IMG/VR virus record: IMGVR_UViG_3300034156_000029
Coordinates: 1 to 44,801 of that record
Strand: one strand, 5' to 3'
Source of the DNA: a virus
Length of the DNA: 44,801 nt
Below the pieces are notes generated by a model. The model was not told where the DNA came from. It saw only the letters and a program-made list of their open reading frames with translations, and made no database searches. This document shows, one piece after another, positions 1 to 6,703 of this stretch. Made by a program: the position numbers and the translations under genes. Each line of letters begins with the position of its first letter. Within the stretch, counting starts at the first letter, position 1.

Positions 1-375
1 TTCGCTTATAGGTTCCATTTGATGCGTTATCGCGTTGATAATCGATACGCCGTCATCGTCTCTTTGGCACGGCCAAAAACCATCCTTCATGGCCATAAGC
101 TTCAACGCTCGGCCTATCTCTTCGGGAGAATAGTGAACGGTCTTTGTTGACAGTTGTTCCGATATATCTTCGTAATGACCATGTGTGTGCGAGTTGAGGC
201 TACGATACCCCGTGCTTCTCGGCTTACTAGCCTTTTTCAATTCCAAATCGTATAGATCTTCTTTTTTGCACTTGCGCACAAGTTCCGCGTATTCAGCGTG
301 ATACTCGACGGAAAGGTCGAATGAGATTACGTCAGCGCTTCCGGTTTTTCGGCGATGAATACGCGGTACTTTCAT
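1..375 (-). CDS. Conserved phage protein, N-terminal part (left-edge copy)
   Basis: This is the first 125 codons of the 170-residue protein found whole at 44009-44521; the reading frame runs off the window at base 1. It starts with the same ATG, two bases downstream of the stop region of the SSB gene in transcription order. It is partial only because of the terminal redundancy, not because of mutation. See the full-length entry for motifs. Confidence 0.85.
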   Translation of the reverse strand, partial: MKVPRIHRRKTGSADVISFDLSVEYHAEYAELVRKCKKEDLYDLELKKASKPRSTGYRSLNSHTHGHYEDISEQLSTKTVHYSPEEIGRALKLMAMKDGFWPCQRDDDGVSIINAITHQMEPISE

Positions 376-655
376 GGCTAGAACGGAATATCATCCAAGA
401 AGGCATCGTCAGAGGGACCGCTTGAGCTTGCCGTTTTTTCGGGCGGCTGGAGCTGTTCGGCAATCATTTTGCTGACGAAGTTGGGGATATAGTCCGTTTG
501 GGTTTCCGGCTTCCAGTGAATCGCGACGACGTTCTTTTTTGCCTCAGGGTCCGGTACTTTTTGAGCCGGAAGTACCGAGGCGATTTTCACCCGATCATTG
601 TGGGGAACGACGTTCAACTGGCAAGCCTTGTTTTTAATATTGTCCAGGTCGAACC
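1..655. repeat. Left copy of the 655-bp terminal direct repeat
   Basis: Bases 1-655 match 44147-44801 in the same orientation with one difference: C at 542 versus T at 44688. The match ends exactly at the window edge, which is what an assembler leaves when it closes a circular or circularly permuted genome. A true physical terminal repeat is possible but would normally be identical at both ends. The repeat cuts two genes, so each appears once whole and once partial. Confidence 0.95.
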
Positions 656-944
656 CGGCCCGCTCTTCGTCGGTGAAAGCCTTACCGCGCCATGACGTAA
701 GATCGGCGCCAAGGTTGGATTTGTCTCCAATGCTCAGAGTGTAAATCTTCGTTATGGTGAAATGCTTCCCCGTCGTTTCCGATTTGGCTTCAAGCTCCCA
801 AAGTATGACGACTTTATGAGTCGGAGGTTTCCCCTGGTATCCAGGTTGAAAACCAATGTCAAAAACGTTGATGCAAATTGCGCGATGAAGGCCGATCGGA
901 ATCGGTTCATACTCTCCTCCCGTGTCCCTAGCGACTATTCCCAT
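378..944 (-). CDS. Single-stranded DNA-binding protein (SSB-like)
   Basis: A 188-residue protein with a beta-rich body and an acidic C-terminal tail ending DDAFLDDIPF. That tail is the classic SSB interaction tip (acidic run followed by D-I-P-F), which recruits replication and repair proteins. The body resembles the OB-fold SSB-like proteins of tailed phages that lie next to recombination genes. The start is supported by GGGGGAC just upstream of ATG. It overlaps the HTH gene by 17 bp and is followed by the 170-residue conserved gene. The role is inferred as coating single strands during replication or recombination. The tail is direct evidence; the OB fold is inferred. Confidence 0.8.
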   Translation of the reverse strand: MGIVARDTGGEYEPIPIGLHRAICINVFDIGFQPGYQGKPPTHKVVILWELEAKSETTGKHFTITKIYTLSIGDKSNLGADLTSWRGKAFTDEERAGFDLDNIKNKACQLNVVPHNDRVKIASVLPAQKVPDPEAKKNVVAIHWKPETQTDYIPNFVSKMIAEQLQPPEKTASSSGPSDDAFLDDIPF

Positions 945-1116
945 TTTGTCCCCCTTCCAGCTTTTTCAGTTTTTTGGCGTTCACTTCCCCGATACCGCGC
1001 AAGCCCTGCTCCCACCCCTCGACCGTTCGACGGCTTACACCACCGATTCGCCGGGCTAGTTCAGCTTGCGTGATACCGAGATTTGCGCGTATGCGTTTTA
1101 CGTCGTCGGCTTCCAT
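928..1116 (-). CDS. Small XRE-type helix-turn-helix protein
   Basis: A 62-residue protein whose residues 8-45 read as a helix-turn-helix: ITQAELARRIG is the first helix-turn and VSRRTVEGWEQG the recognition helix, as in Cro/CI-like XRE proteins. The ATG at 1116 is preferred over an upstream GTG because GAGG sits five bases before it. The gene overlaps SSB by 17 bp, so it is in the same transcript. The protein is only a DNA-binding domain with no dimerisation or cleavage domain. It may be a Cro-like switch protein or an accessory early regulator. The target is unknown. Confidence 0.75.
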   Translation of the reverse strand: MEADDVKRIRANLGITQAELARRIGGVSRRTVEGWEQGLRGIGEVNAKKLKKLEGGQNGNSR

Positions 1117-1123
1117 GCTCACC

Positions 1124-1843
1124 TCACAAAAACTTTGCGATCATGTCGCGGACAGCCCACATTGAACCGTCGTCGCCGAGATTAGTGGCCGCGTGTTCGC
1201 CGCCGGTTTCGAGCAACGTACGCCATTCGGCCTTAGTCTTTTTTTGGCAACCAATGATAATGTGGCCATCGAGTACGGTTATCATAAACCGGAATGACCC
1301 GACGATGTTGATGATGGTTTTTGACTCAATGCCTTTGACGGTTATCGCAGACTTAAACTTGATCCAGCCGCCAGCTTTGATACAGTCGCCAGCCTCGATC
1401 CAGCCGCCAGATTCGATACAGTCGCCAGCCTCGATCCAGTCGCCAGCTTTGATCCAGCCGCCAGCTTTGATCCAGCCGCCAGCCTCGATACAGCCGCCAG
1501 CTTTGATACAGTCGCCAGCTTTGATCCAGCCGCCAGCTTTGATCCAGCCGCCAGCCTCGATACAGCCGCCAGCCTCGATCCAGCCGCCAGCTTTGATACA
1601 GCCGCCAGCCTCGATCCAGCCGCCAGCTTTGATCCAGCCGCCAGCTTTGATCCAGCCGCCAGCCTCGATACAGCCGCCAGCCTCGATCCAGCCGCCAGAT
1701 TTGATCCAGCCGCCAGCTTTGATCCCGCTGCGAACACTGAGCGGTATTTCGATGGTCAACGTCTCTTCAGTTTCAATTGATCCTTCAAAGAAAAACCAAC
1801 CGCCTTTGTTTTTCAGCCCCGGAAAATCTTTGTCTATAGTCAT
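1124..1843 (-). CDS. Hexapeptide-repeat protein, probable beta-helix
   Basis: A 239-residue protein. After about 38 ordinary residues come 20 perfectly phased hexapeptides of the form I-[KE]-[AS]-G-[GD]-[WC] (roughly residues 41-160), then a non-repetitive C-terminal part of about 79 residues. An isoleucine every sixth residue with glycine turns is the pattern of a six-residue-per-face parallel beta-helix, although the Trp/Cys position is unusual. The start at 1843 has GGGGGA upstream; an upstream ATG gives a longer reading frame with no support. The repeat DNA keeps other frames open too, so shadow frames here are artefacts. Function unknown; surface or scaffold-like roles are speculation. 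Confidence 0.75.
   Translation of the reverse strand: MTIDKDFPGLKNKGGWFFFEGSIETEETLTIEIPLSVRSGIKAGGWIKSGGWIEAGGCIEAGGWIKAGGWIKAGGWIEAGGCIKAGGWIEAGGCIEAGGWIKAGGWIKAGDCIKAGGCIEAGGWIKAGGWIKAGDWIEAGDCIESGGWIEAGDCIKAGGWIKFKSAITVKGIESKTIINIVGSFRFMITVLDGHIIIGCQKKTKAEWRTLLETGGEHAATNLGDDGSMWAVRDMIAKFL
1364..1723. repeat. 18-bp tandem repeat, 20 units
   Basis: Twenty head-to-tail units of 18 bp (plus-strand consensus ccgccagctttgatccag) encode the hexapeptides of the minus-strand protein. Units vary at few positions (ctttga/cctcga, tcc/tac, gcc/gtc), giving K/E, W/C and G/D exchanges. The high DNA identity suggests recent expansion by slippage or unequal recombination, and copy number may differ between isolates or be miscounted in assembly. 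There are no spacers, so this is not a CRISPR array. Confidence 0.95.
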
Positions 1844-1886
1844 GCGTCCCCCATTGCCTTTAGTATACGTCCGTCCGTCCGTCCTG

Positions 1887-2153
1887 TCAAGGCTTGGCGT
1901 GTCGAATCGCTTGAACCCGCGCGATACTTTCCTTGTCGCCGTTTTCCAAGATGTACCGAAGCGCCACGGCCGCAACCTGCAATAGTTCGTATTGGCAACA
2001 ATCGGCCATGTTGCCCTTTATCGCGTCAAACCATTCGTCAACCTCTTCTTGAAGGACGGCGTATTGTTCGTGCGCGCTATGGTACGGTCCGTATTTGTCG
2101 CGGCCGAAAGCTATTTCGGCGTCGAGTAAAGGGATAAGGTCGGCGGTTGTCAT
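1887..2153 (-). CDS. MazG-like nucleotide pyrophosphohydrolase family protein
   Basis: An 88-residue all-alpha protein. It contains QEEVDEWFDAI near residues 35-45, matching the EExxE metal-binding helix of MazG-type NTP pyrophosphohydrolases, followed by ELLQVAAVALRYI, which matches the ELxQVAAVA helix of short phage MazG-like proteins. Such enzymes hydrolyse (d)NTPs or alarmones and may balance nucleotide pools or blunt host stress signalling. AGGAG lies seven bases before the ATG. It sits between the helicase-methyltransferase and the repeat protein in the early block. A single short domain is normal for the phage family. The substrate cannot be told. Confidence 0.7.
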   Translation of the reverse strand: MTTADLIPLLDAEIAFGRDKYGPYHSAHEQYAVLQEEVDEWFDAIKGNMADCCQYELLQVAAVALRYILENGDKESIARVQAIRHAKP

Positions 2154-2162
2154 GGGTTACTC

Positions 2163-4400
2163 CTAAAATAATTCGTTTACTATCCGTTTCCTTTCGGACT
2201 CGGCTTGCTTCAAGTTTTCGACGCCTTGGGTAAAGTACTCCGGTTTCAATTCCCCAATGATCGCCCTGCGGCCGCGTAGGATCGATTGATACCCCTCAGA
2301 GAACACGCCACCAAACGGGGAATAGACCGTTTCTCCTGGATTCGTGTAAAGCCGGACGAGAATGTCGATGACGTCCAGCTGGAGCGGGCATACGTGTCGC
2401 TCGTCGTTTTCATACTTGATCGTGTTGAGGGTGTATGTTTCGCGAACGTGGGAAAGGATTCCTGACGCGATGTCAATCCAATCATCCCGCGTAACCTCGG
2501 AGCCCTCAAAGTCTCCCTTCTTGATAGGCTCTTCCGGTTCTCCCGGCTTGCGAAATATTTCGACGTAATCCAAAAGGGCCGGGCGGCTCCATGATGTATC
2601 CTTTTCAAACTGCGTGAAAGTAAGCCCTTTCGAGTGGGTGCGTATCGACTGCGCTTGCGGGTTTTTAGGGATAACAAATTCCCCGTGATAGACGAAACCG
2701 GCGGCGGAAAAGTTATCGATGATTTGGCCGCGGAAGTCCTTGACGCCGATGTATCCATCCTTTCCAAGAAGTGCAGGGACTTGCATGCAATGGACCGCGC
2801 ACAGACGTCCGCGCTTCAAAACGCGAAGAAGTTCAGGGATGAGAAATTGAAAATGCGTCCAGAATTCGGAGTCATCGGTTGAGTTTCCCATGTCGCGGAT
2901 GGAAGGCGAATACGTGTAGAGTGAAAAGAACGGCGGAGAAAAGATCTGAAAATCGGTTGACTCGTCGGAAAGGGTTTTTATTGTTTCACACGAATCCCCA
3001 AGCATGGCCTTGAACGATTCACCTTCAACTATTTTCATTTCCATTTTGTCGGCGTAATGTACCGTACCCGTTTGGATCTCGTATTTTGTAAAGTCAGACA
3101 TTTCCTTTACTACTGCATCGATCATTTCGGCGTTCTCCTTTTCTTTCCGTAGCACGTTCGACAATATGGATTGTTCGGCGGTTGTTAGGACCAAATAGAC
3201 ATTTACCTGACATGGTTGACCATATCGATATTGTCTTCTAATCAATTGATAGTACATTTCGAAAGAATCGCTTAATCCGATAAATGCCGCATTGTGAGAG
3301 TTTTGAAAATTCATACCATACCCAGCGATACGGCCTTTGGTGTTGAGGATTCTATGCTTACCGTGTTTGAATTCGATCATCGATGACGACTTATATTCTA
3401 TCGAGTCCTCACCTTTTACAGTTACAACATCATTGAAGGCCTTCGCAACGGCTTTTGTTTCGTCGTTTAGGCCGGTCCACATGATCCATTGTGATTGATC
3501 GTTTTCGACATACGGAGCAATGGCCGCTATTTTGTTGTCTATCGTTCGTCGTCGTTCATCTATTCGGCCGGTCAATCCTTTTACTTTGTCTGTTGGGAAT
3601 AGCTCGCCGTTAGGGATGTATTCCGAATCGCAAAATACGGCCTGAATATTCAGCGGCGGAAGTTTGAACCCTTCATCAGAAAAACCAATATCGGATGGCT
3701 TGCGGATAAATACGCACCATGTCGCCATCCACCGATAAAAGTGAGTTTTCGAATGGCCCTTGAGTCTCCACCCTGAACCCTTAGCCGAGTCGTTTACAAA
3801 AAACTTGGATTCCATTTCCTTCGCCGACATGATGCCGAGGAATTCAACCTGGTTTTTCAATTCATCGATATCGTTAGGGCTTGGGGTGGCGGTACATGAA
3901 AGTCGATAGGGGATGTTTTTGAAAAGTTCAAATATCTTCGCCTTTGTTTTACCGTACTCGCCTTTAAGTATCGATGATTCGTCCAGGACGACGGCGCCGA
4001 AGTCATGGCCGGTAAAGTGGTCAAGGCGTTCGTAGTTTGTAATGTACAGGCCGAGCGGGTCCGAACACTCGGCGAATGATTTCGCGTATCTCAGGTCAAC
4101 GCCGATTGACTCAGCCTCTTCTATCGTCTGTTCAGCGACGGAAAGAGGGCAAACTATCAAGCCTTTTATTTTTTTGTGGTCGCGAAGTATTCGAATCCAT
4201 TCTACTTGCTGTTTTGACTTTCCAAGCCCGCAATCTTCGAACAATGCCGCTCGACCCTTTCGGACGGCCCATTTTACGATTGCGCCTTCGTAAGCCCATT
4301 GACCGGTTGTCAAAATGAGGTTGATCTCTGATAGCGGAATATCGAACCCGCAATCGTAATCTATTTCTGTTTTCTTTTTGAGAAAGTCGTCATACTCCAT
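2163..4400 (-). CDS. SNF2-like helicase fused to beta-class DNA methyltransferase
   Basis: A 745-residue fusion. Residues 1-430 hold helicase motifs: Walker A-like FEDCGLGKS (about 55-62), DESS (140-143), the TATP triad (170-173) and a motif VI-like YQLIRRQYRYGQ (about 384-395). Residues 455-745 are a permuted N6-adenine/N4-cytosine methyltransferase with catalytic SPPF (488-491) and a late SAM-binding SPFGGVFSEG. No nuclease domain is visible, so it probably modifies phage DNA rather than restricting host DNA. An intrinsic terminator lies between 4421 and 4451, so I place the start at the ATG at 4400. ATGs at 4409 or 4499 are possible, and the latter would translate through the terminator from the upstream gene. 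Confidence 0.85.
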   Translation of the reverse strand: MEYDDFLKKKTEIDYDCGFDIPLSEINLILTTGQWAYEGAIVKWAVRKGRAALFEDCGLGKSKQQVEWIRILRDHKKIKGLIVCPLSVAEQTIEEAESIGVDLRYAKSFAECSDPLGLYITNYERLDHFTGHDFGAVVLDESSILKGEYGKTKAKIFELFKNIPYRLSCTATPSPNDIDELKNQVEFLGIMSAKEMESKFFVNDSAKGSGWRLKGHSKTHFYRWMATWCVFIRKPSDIGFSDEGFKLPPLNIQAVFCDSEYIPNGELFPTDKVKGLTGRIDERRRTIDNKIAAIAPYVENDQSQWIMWTGLNDETKAVAKAFNDVVTVKGEDSIEYKSSSMIEFKHGKHRILNTKGRIAGYGMNFQNSHNAAFIGLSDSFEMYYQLIRRQYRYGQPCQVNVYLVLTTAEQSILSNVLRKEKENAEMIDAVVKEMSDFTKYEIQTGTVHYADKMEMKIVEGESFKAMLGDSCETIKTLSDESTDFQIFSPPFFSLYTYSPSIRDMGNSTDDSEFWTHFQFLIPELLRVLKRGRLCAVHCMQVPALLGKDGYIGVKDFRGQIIDNFSAAGFVYHGEFVIPKNPQAQSIRTHSKGLTFTQFEKDTSWSRPALLDYVEIFRKPGEPEEPIKKGDFEGSEVTRDDWIDIASGILSHVRETYTLNTIKYENDERHVCPLQLDVIDILVRLYTNPGETVYSPFGGVFSEGYQSILRGRRAIIGELKPEYFTQGVENLKQAESERKRIVNELF

Positions 4401-4411
4401 TCTTTCCATCC

Positions 4412-4451
4412 AATAAAAAAGCCCCGACGCCGTGACGGTGGCAATCGGGGC
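4412..4451 (-). terminator. Intrinsic terminator before the helicase-methyltransferase
   Basis: On the minus strand GCCCCGA and TCGGGGC form a 7-bp GC-rich stem around a 17-base loop, followed directly by TTTTTTATT. It separates the small gene at 4503-4673 from the fusion enzyme. The same reading frame is open through the hairpin from an ATG at 4499, so translation could suppress termination. Confidence 0.8.
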
Positions 4452-4502
4452 AAAGGGTGCGAAATGCGACCCGGAGTCCGTCACTACCCCGGAGCGCATC
4501 TA

Positions 4503-4673
4503 CTATCTATCGTGCTTTTGGATCTCGGCACGCCTGGTCCTGGCCTCCCGTTTTGACACGTAATCACGTATCGCGGTGGCTATCAGGAACTTGACGTTAT
4601 TTTTGTTCCCCTCGTCGTAAGCGCGAAGCCTTTCATACAAAGAATCCTCAATACTCAAAACCACCGTAATCAA
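4503..4673 (-). CDS. Small ribbon-helix-helix-like protein (TTG start)
   Basis: A 56-residue basic protein beginning ITVVLSIEDSLYERLRAY. A short beta strand followed by two helices is the layout of CopG/Arc ribbon-helix-helix repressors, and the C-terminus is rich in Arg and Lys. It starts at TTG, chosen because AAGGAGG lies five bases upstream and no ATG exists in frame. Its stop is followed, one codon later and in frame, by the ATG at 4499 that leads through a terminator into the helicase-methyltransferase, which suggests translational coupling. It may regulate this locus. The DNA target is unknown. Confidence 0.6.
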   Translation of the reverse strand: MITVVLSIEDSLYERLRAYDEGNKNNVKFLIATAIRDYVSKREARTRRAEIQKHDR

Positions 4674-4768
4674 CGTTTCCTCCTTCGGTGCCCGTATCCA
4701 GCTCCTCGACGCCGACCCATTGATTTCTTCGTAGTCCTGCGCAGCCCTGCGAGTTATCAGCTATTCAT

Positions 4769-4797
4769 AGCTTACACCATGGACGGCGTGAAATCAA
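4769..4797 (-). promoter_or_regulatory. Possible weak promoter upstream of the ribbon-helix-helix gene
   Basis: On the minus strand TTGATT (-35) and TAAGCT (-10) are separated by 17 bases in the 160-base gap upstream of the TTG-start gene. The -35 is good and the -10 is poor. The rest of this gap (4674-4834) shows no coding potential. Confidence 0.3.
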
Positions 4798-4834
4798 GCG
4801 TTTTGAGAAAATAGGTAAAGGCGTTTTTTGTGAC

Positions 4835-5107
4835 TCATTCGGGCGTCTCTAATGGGTTGCGGTCGGGGCTTAGGTCGATAGGCTTGGAAGCTCTTGGTAA
4901 AACAATGGCATTCCCGCGCTCAAGGTCTTCCGTGCTGATCCCTTCACACCGAGTGAGACATGCGGCAATACGCCGGGCGTCCCTTTCGTGTTGTTCTTCT
5001 GTATCATCACTATTGTCTACACACGCAATGTATTTGTTCCCATAAAACAACCGTACTGAGCCATATACCCATTTGTGTATTGACCATGTGTTTTCAGTAT
5101 ATCCCAT
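4835..5107 (-). CDS. Hypothetical early phage protein
   Basis: A 90-residue soluble protein of unrecognised family. The first half is aromatic and tyrosine-rich; the second half is charged and ends in a proline-rich tail. The ATG at 5107 is used because AAGGAG precedes it and it begins just after the stop of the upstream gene at 5112. An in-frame extension to 5233 would overlap that gene in another frame. It lies in a tight string of small early genes, a place where phages keep host-takeover or anti-defence proteins, but nothing in the sequence shows function. Confidence 0.6.
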   Translation of the reverse strand: MGYTENTWSIHKWVYGSVRLFYGNKYIACVDNSDDTEEQHERDARRIAACLTRCEGISTEDLERGNAIVLPRASKPIDLSPDRNPLETPE

Positions 5108-5111
5108 ACCT

Positions 5112-5387
5112 TCACTCCTTAACATTGTACACGTTGACCAACTTGGTCCCCGGCGTACCGTCCTTCCTGATCTTGTAGCCGAGTATCCAATTGTTACGAT
5201 ACCCGCCGACCCGGAACTTGACACCTCGGTCATCCTCGCATATCGAGCCTATGGGATTACTCGCCCACTTGATCGCCATGAGGCGCGACTCGATCTTGTT
5301 GATGTCGTGTTGAAGGGCCTTTGACTTTCGGCGTAGGGCGTCCAGTTCCGCGCGTAACGCCTTCGCCTCTGCGTTGTCACCTTGCAT
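5112..5387 (-). CDS. Hypothetical protein with N-terminal coiled coil
   Basis: A 91-residue protein. Residues 5-37 (AKALRAELDALRRKSKAL and onward) form a heptad-like coiled coil; the rest looks like a small beta domain with Gly and Tyr turns (VGGYRNNWILGYKI). The ATG at 5387 overlaps the last 11 bases of the upstream small membrane-protein gene, implying coupled translation; a GTG at 5417 is the alternative. A membrane peptide and a coiled-coil protein in tandem recall lysis-type pairs, but this locus is far from the lysis cassette. Function unknown. Confidence 0.65.
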   Translation of the reverse strand: MQGDNAEAKALRAELDALRRKSKALQHDINKIESRLMAIKWASNPIGSICEDDRGVKFRVGGYRNNWILGYKIRKDGTPGTKLVNVYNVKE

Positions 5388-5529
5388 GTATGTCCCACTT
5401 TCGTTGATTGCGAGCACGTCGGCGATTTCGCCACGGCTGGATCACGTTGAAGTAAAGCCACGCCAAGGCCGCGATAATGACGACGATGGCGTATGGAAGA
5501 ACGGAACCGAGGAAAGCGGAAAGGGTCAT
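5377..5529 (-). CDS. Small single-pass membrane protein
   Basis: A 50-residue protein. Residues 4-30 (AFLGSVLPYAIVVIIAALAW and onward) form one transmembrane helix, followed by a strongly basic tail (RNRRRARNQRK) expected to stay in the cytoplasm. AAGGAGA lies six bases before the ATG, and the ATG overlaps the upstream stop as ATGA. It is too short for common gene callers, but signal and topology are convincing. It could be an early membrane-acting peptide such as a superinfection-exclusion or holin-like factor. No family recognised. Confidence 0.65.
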   Translation of the reverse strand: MTLSAFLGSVLPYAIVVIIAALAWLYFNVIQPWRNRRRARNQRKWDIHAR

Positions 5530-6011
5530 ATCTTCTCCTTTAGGGCGGAGACGATGAGGTCAAGGGCGTTGAAGGCAACCTCGCCCTCCGACTCCAATGG
5601 CGGCATATAATCGCCGAGCTCTGCATGCCCTTGTTCGTACCAATCTCGAGTAGTCTTCATGTACTCACTCACCGTATATATCGCCTTCTCAACCTCGGCG
5701 CTCATTAAGCGAGAGAGGCGGCGGTTCCATCCAAATCTAAACAATCTATACTCTTTTGAGTCGATTGGCGGGGCAGAAACGCCTATTTGATGCGCTGGAC
5801 GATAATAATCTTCAAACGCCATTCTGCACTTATCCGCGTCTTGAGCGGCGGGGCGGGGCTTTACTCGCGACTCAAGGTCGTGGCGGTATTGGTCGCGGTC
5901 TAATATTGTATTGTTTTCTATGCGGAACCATATTCCCGCGACTCGCTGATGTATGGCTCCCATGTACTCATATCGGTCTTCGTCGCACGTCCTTCCCGTC
6001 GTCTCACTCAT
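5526..6011 (-). CDS. Hypothetical protein, paralogue of 40242-40640
   Basis: A 161-residue protein that shares three blocks with the product at 40242-40640: RPAAQDADKC in the middle, LMSAEVEKAI, and a C-terminal ALDLIVSALKEKI. The regions between differ in length, so the two look like diverged copies of a modular early protein. This copy lacks the N-terminal cysteine cluster of the other. Start and stop overlap neighbours by 4 bp on both sides (ATGA), placing it firmly in the early operon. Function unknown. Confidence 0.75.
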   Translation of the reverse strand: MSETTGRTCDEDRYEYMGAIHQRVAGIWFRIENNTILDRDQYRHDLESRVKPRPAAQDADKCRMAFEDYYRPAHQIGVSAPPIDSKEYRLFRFGWNRRLSRLMSAEVEKAIYTVSEYMKTTRDWYEQGHAELGDYMPPLESEGEVAFNALDLIVSALKEKI

Positions 6012-6205
6012 AGCACATCCCCCATAGCCCGCTCGATTGCGGCCGGCATGTCGCGGAGGATCTGGTCCTTGCGATCCTGGTCATAAGCAATGATGCGGGA
6101 TTCGAGCTTGTCTTGAATAGTCTGGAATTGCCCATCGGTGAGCGTAAAATACGTGTTGATGTCCTCGATGAGGTTGTCAACGAATATGCGCTGATAGTCG
6201 GTCAC
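6008..6205 (-). CDS. Small hypothetical protein (GTG start)
   Basis: A 65-residue, probably all-helical protein beginning TDYQRIFVDNLIEDINTYF and ending AAIERAMGDVL. GTG at 6205 is chosen because AAGGAGG stands six bases upstream; a longer in-frame ATG would read through unrelated sequence with no ribosome site. It overlaps the next gene by ATGA. It is the first protein gene after the tRNA cluster. No recognisable family. Confidence 0.65.
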   Translation of the reverse strand: MTDYQRIFVDNLIEDINTYFTLTDGQFQTIQDKLESRIIAYDQDRKDQILRDMPAAIERAMGDVL

Positions 6206-6359
6206 TGTTCCCTCCTTGGATAAAAATAGTTCAGTCGGGCACGATGCGCGACTCGCACCCCCGCTGTTCCCCGGCGCCCTTTTCCACACCCATCCCTCAC
6301 ACGTTTTCACGCAGATTAGGCCGCCGGTCAACAAGGACTTTACCCGGCATTTACTGGAC

Positions 6360-6430
6360 TCAGGGCGGAAGGGCTTGAACCTCCGATCGCGGGATCAAAA
6401 CCCGCCGCCTTACCGCTTGGCTACGCCCCG
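6360..6430 (-). tRNA. tRNA-Gln (anticodon TTG)
   Basis: A 71-base cloverleaf. Acceptor CGGGGCG pairs with CGCCCTG (one G-U), the D arm GCC/GGC, the anticodon stem GCGGG/CCCGC around TTTTGAT gives anticodon TTG, and the T arm is GGAGG-TTCAAGC-CCTTC. The discriminator is A; CCA is not encoded. It is the last tRNA of the cluster in transcription order. Confidence 0.9.
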
Positions 6431-6439
6431 AAATAAAAC

Positions 6440-6524
6440 CGGAATGCGCTGGAATCGAACCAGCTCGCCATTGCTGACGGCTTCGGTTTAGCAAACCGAC
6501 CGCTTACCACTCGCGCAGCATTCC
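6440..6524 (-). tRNA. tRNA-Ser (anticodon GCT)
   Basis: An 85-base class II tRNA. Acceptor GGAATGC/GCATTCC, anticodon stem TCGGT/ACCGA around TTGCTAA (anticodon GCT, reading AGC/AGU), and a long variable arm as expected for serine. Discriminator G; no encoded CCA. Confidence 0.92.
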
Positions 6525-6526
6525 AA

Positions 6527-6611
6527 CGGAAGACACAAGAATCGAACTTGCGCACCCTTTCGGATGTCCACCGCTTTCGAGGCGGGAGCCTTTCCACTCG
6601 GCCAATCTTCC
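6527..6611 (-). tRNA. tRNA-Ser (anticodon CGA)
   Basis: An 85-base class II tRNA. Acceptor GGAAGAT/GTCTTCC, anticodon loop CTCGAAA (anticodon CGA, reading UCG), a long variable arm, and T arm GCAAG-TTCGATT-CTTGT. The outermost anticodon-stem pair looks mismatched (C-U). Discriminator G; no encoded CCA. Only two bases separate it from the next tRNA. Confidence 0.9.
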
Positions 6612-6615
6612 AATA

Positions 6616-6700
6616 CGGATGATACAGGAATCGAACCTGTCCGGCGCTTTCGCAACCATGCGCTTTCCAGGCGCACGCAATACCACTCTGCCAACCATCC
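6616..6700 (-). tRNA. tRNA-Ser (anticodon GGA)
   Basis: An 85-base class II tRNA. Acceptor GGATGGT/ATCATCC, anticodon stem TGCGC/GCGCA around CTGGAAA (anticodon GGA, reading UCC/UCU), a long variable arm, and T arm ACAGG-TTCGATT-CCTGT. Discriminator G; no encoded CCA. Confidence 0.92.
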
Positions 6701-6703
6701 AGA

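Noticed and set aside
928-1116. Lysogeny repressor and temperate lifestyle
   Set aside because: The HTH protein is a bare 62-residue domain, and no integrase, attachment site or CI-type repressor is seen; lifestyle remains undecided.
1364-1723. CRISPR-like array
   Set aside because: Units are contiguous 18-mers with no spacers and lie within a coding frame.
1083-1985. 300-codon plus-strand frame and a 131-codon minus-strand frame over the 18-bp repeat
   Set aside because: An 18-bp period keeps several frames open at once. They lack ribosome sites and encode repetitive I-Q-P-P-A or A-A-G-S runs; the minus frame 1124-1843 has the start signal and non-repeat flanks.
4424-4499. Treating the 33-residue N-terminal extension as the normal start of the helicase-methyltransferase
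   Set aside because: It encodes the terminator stem and has no Shine-Dalgarno sequence. I kept the shorter start as default and reported the extension as a possible coupled product.
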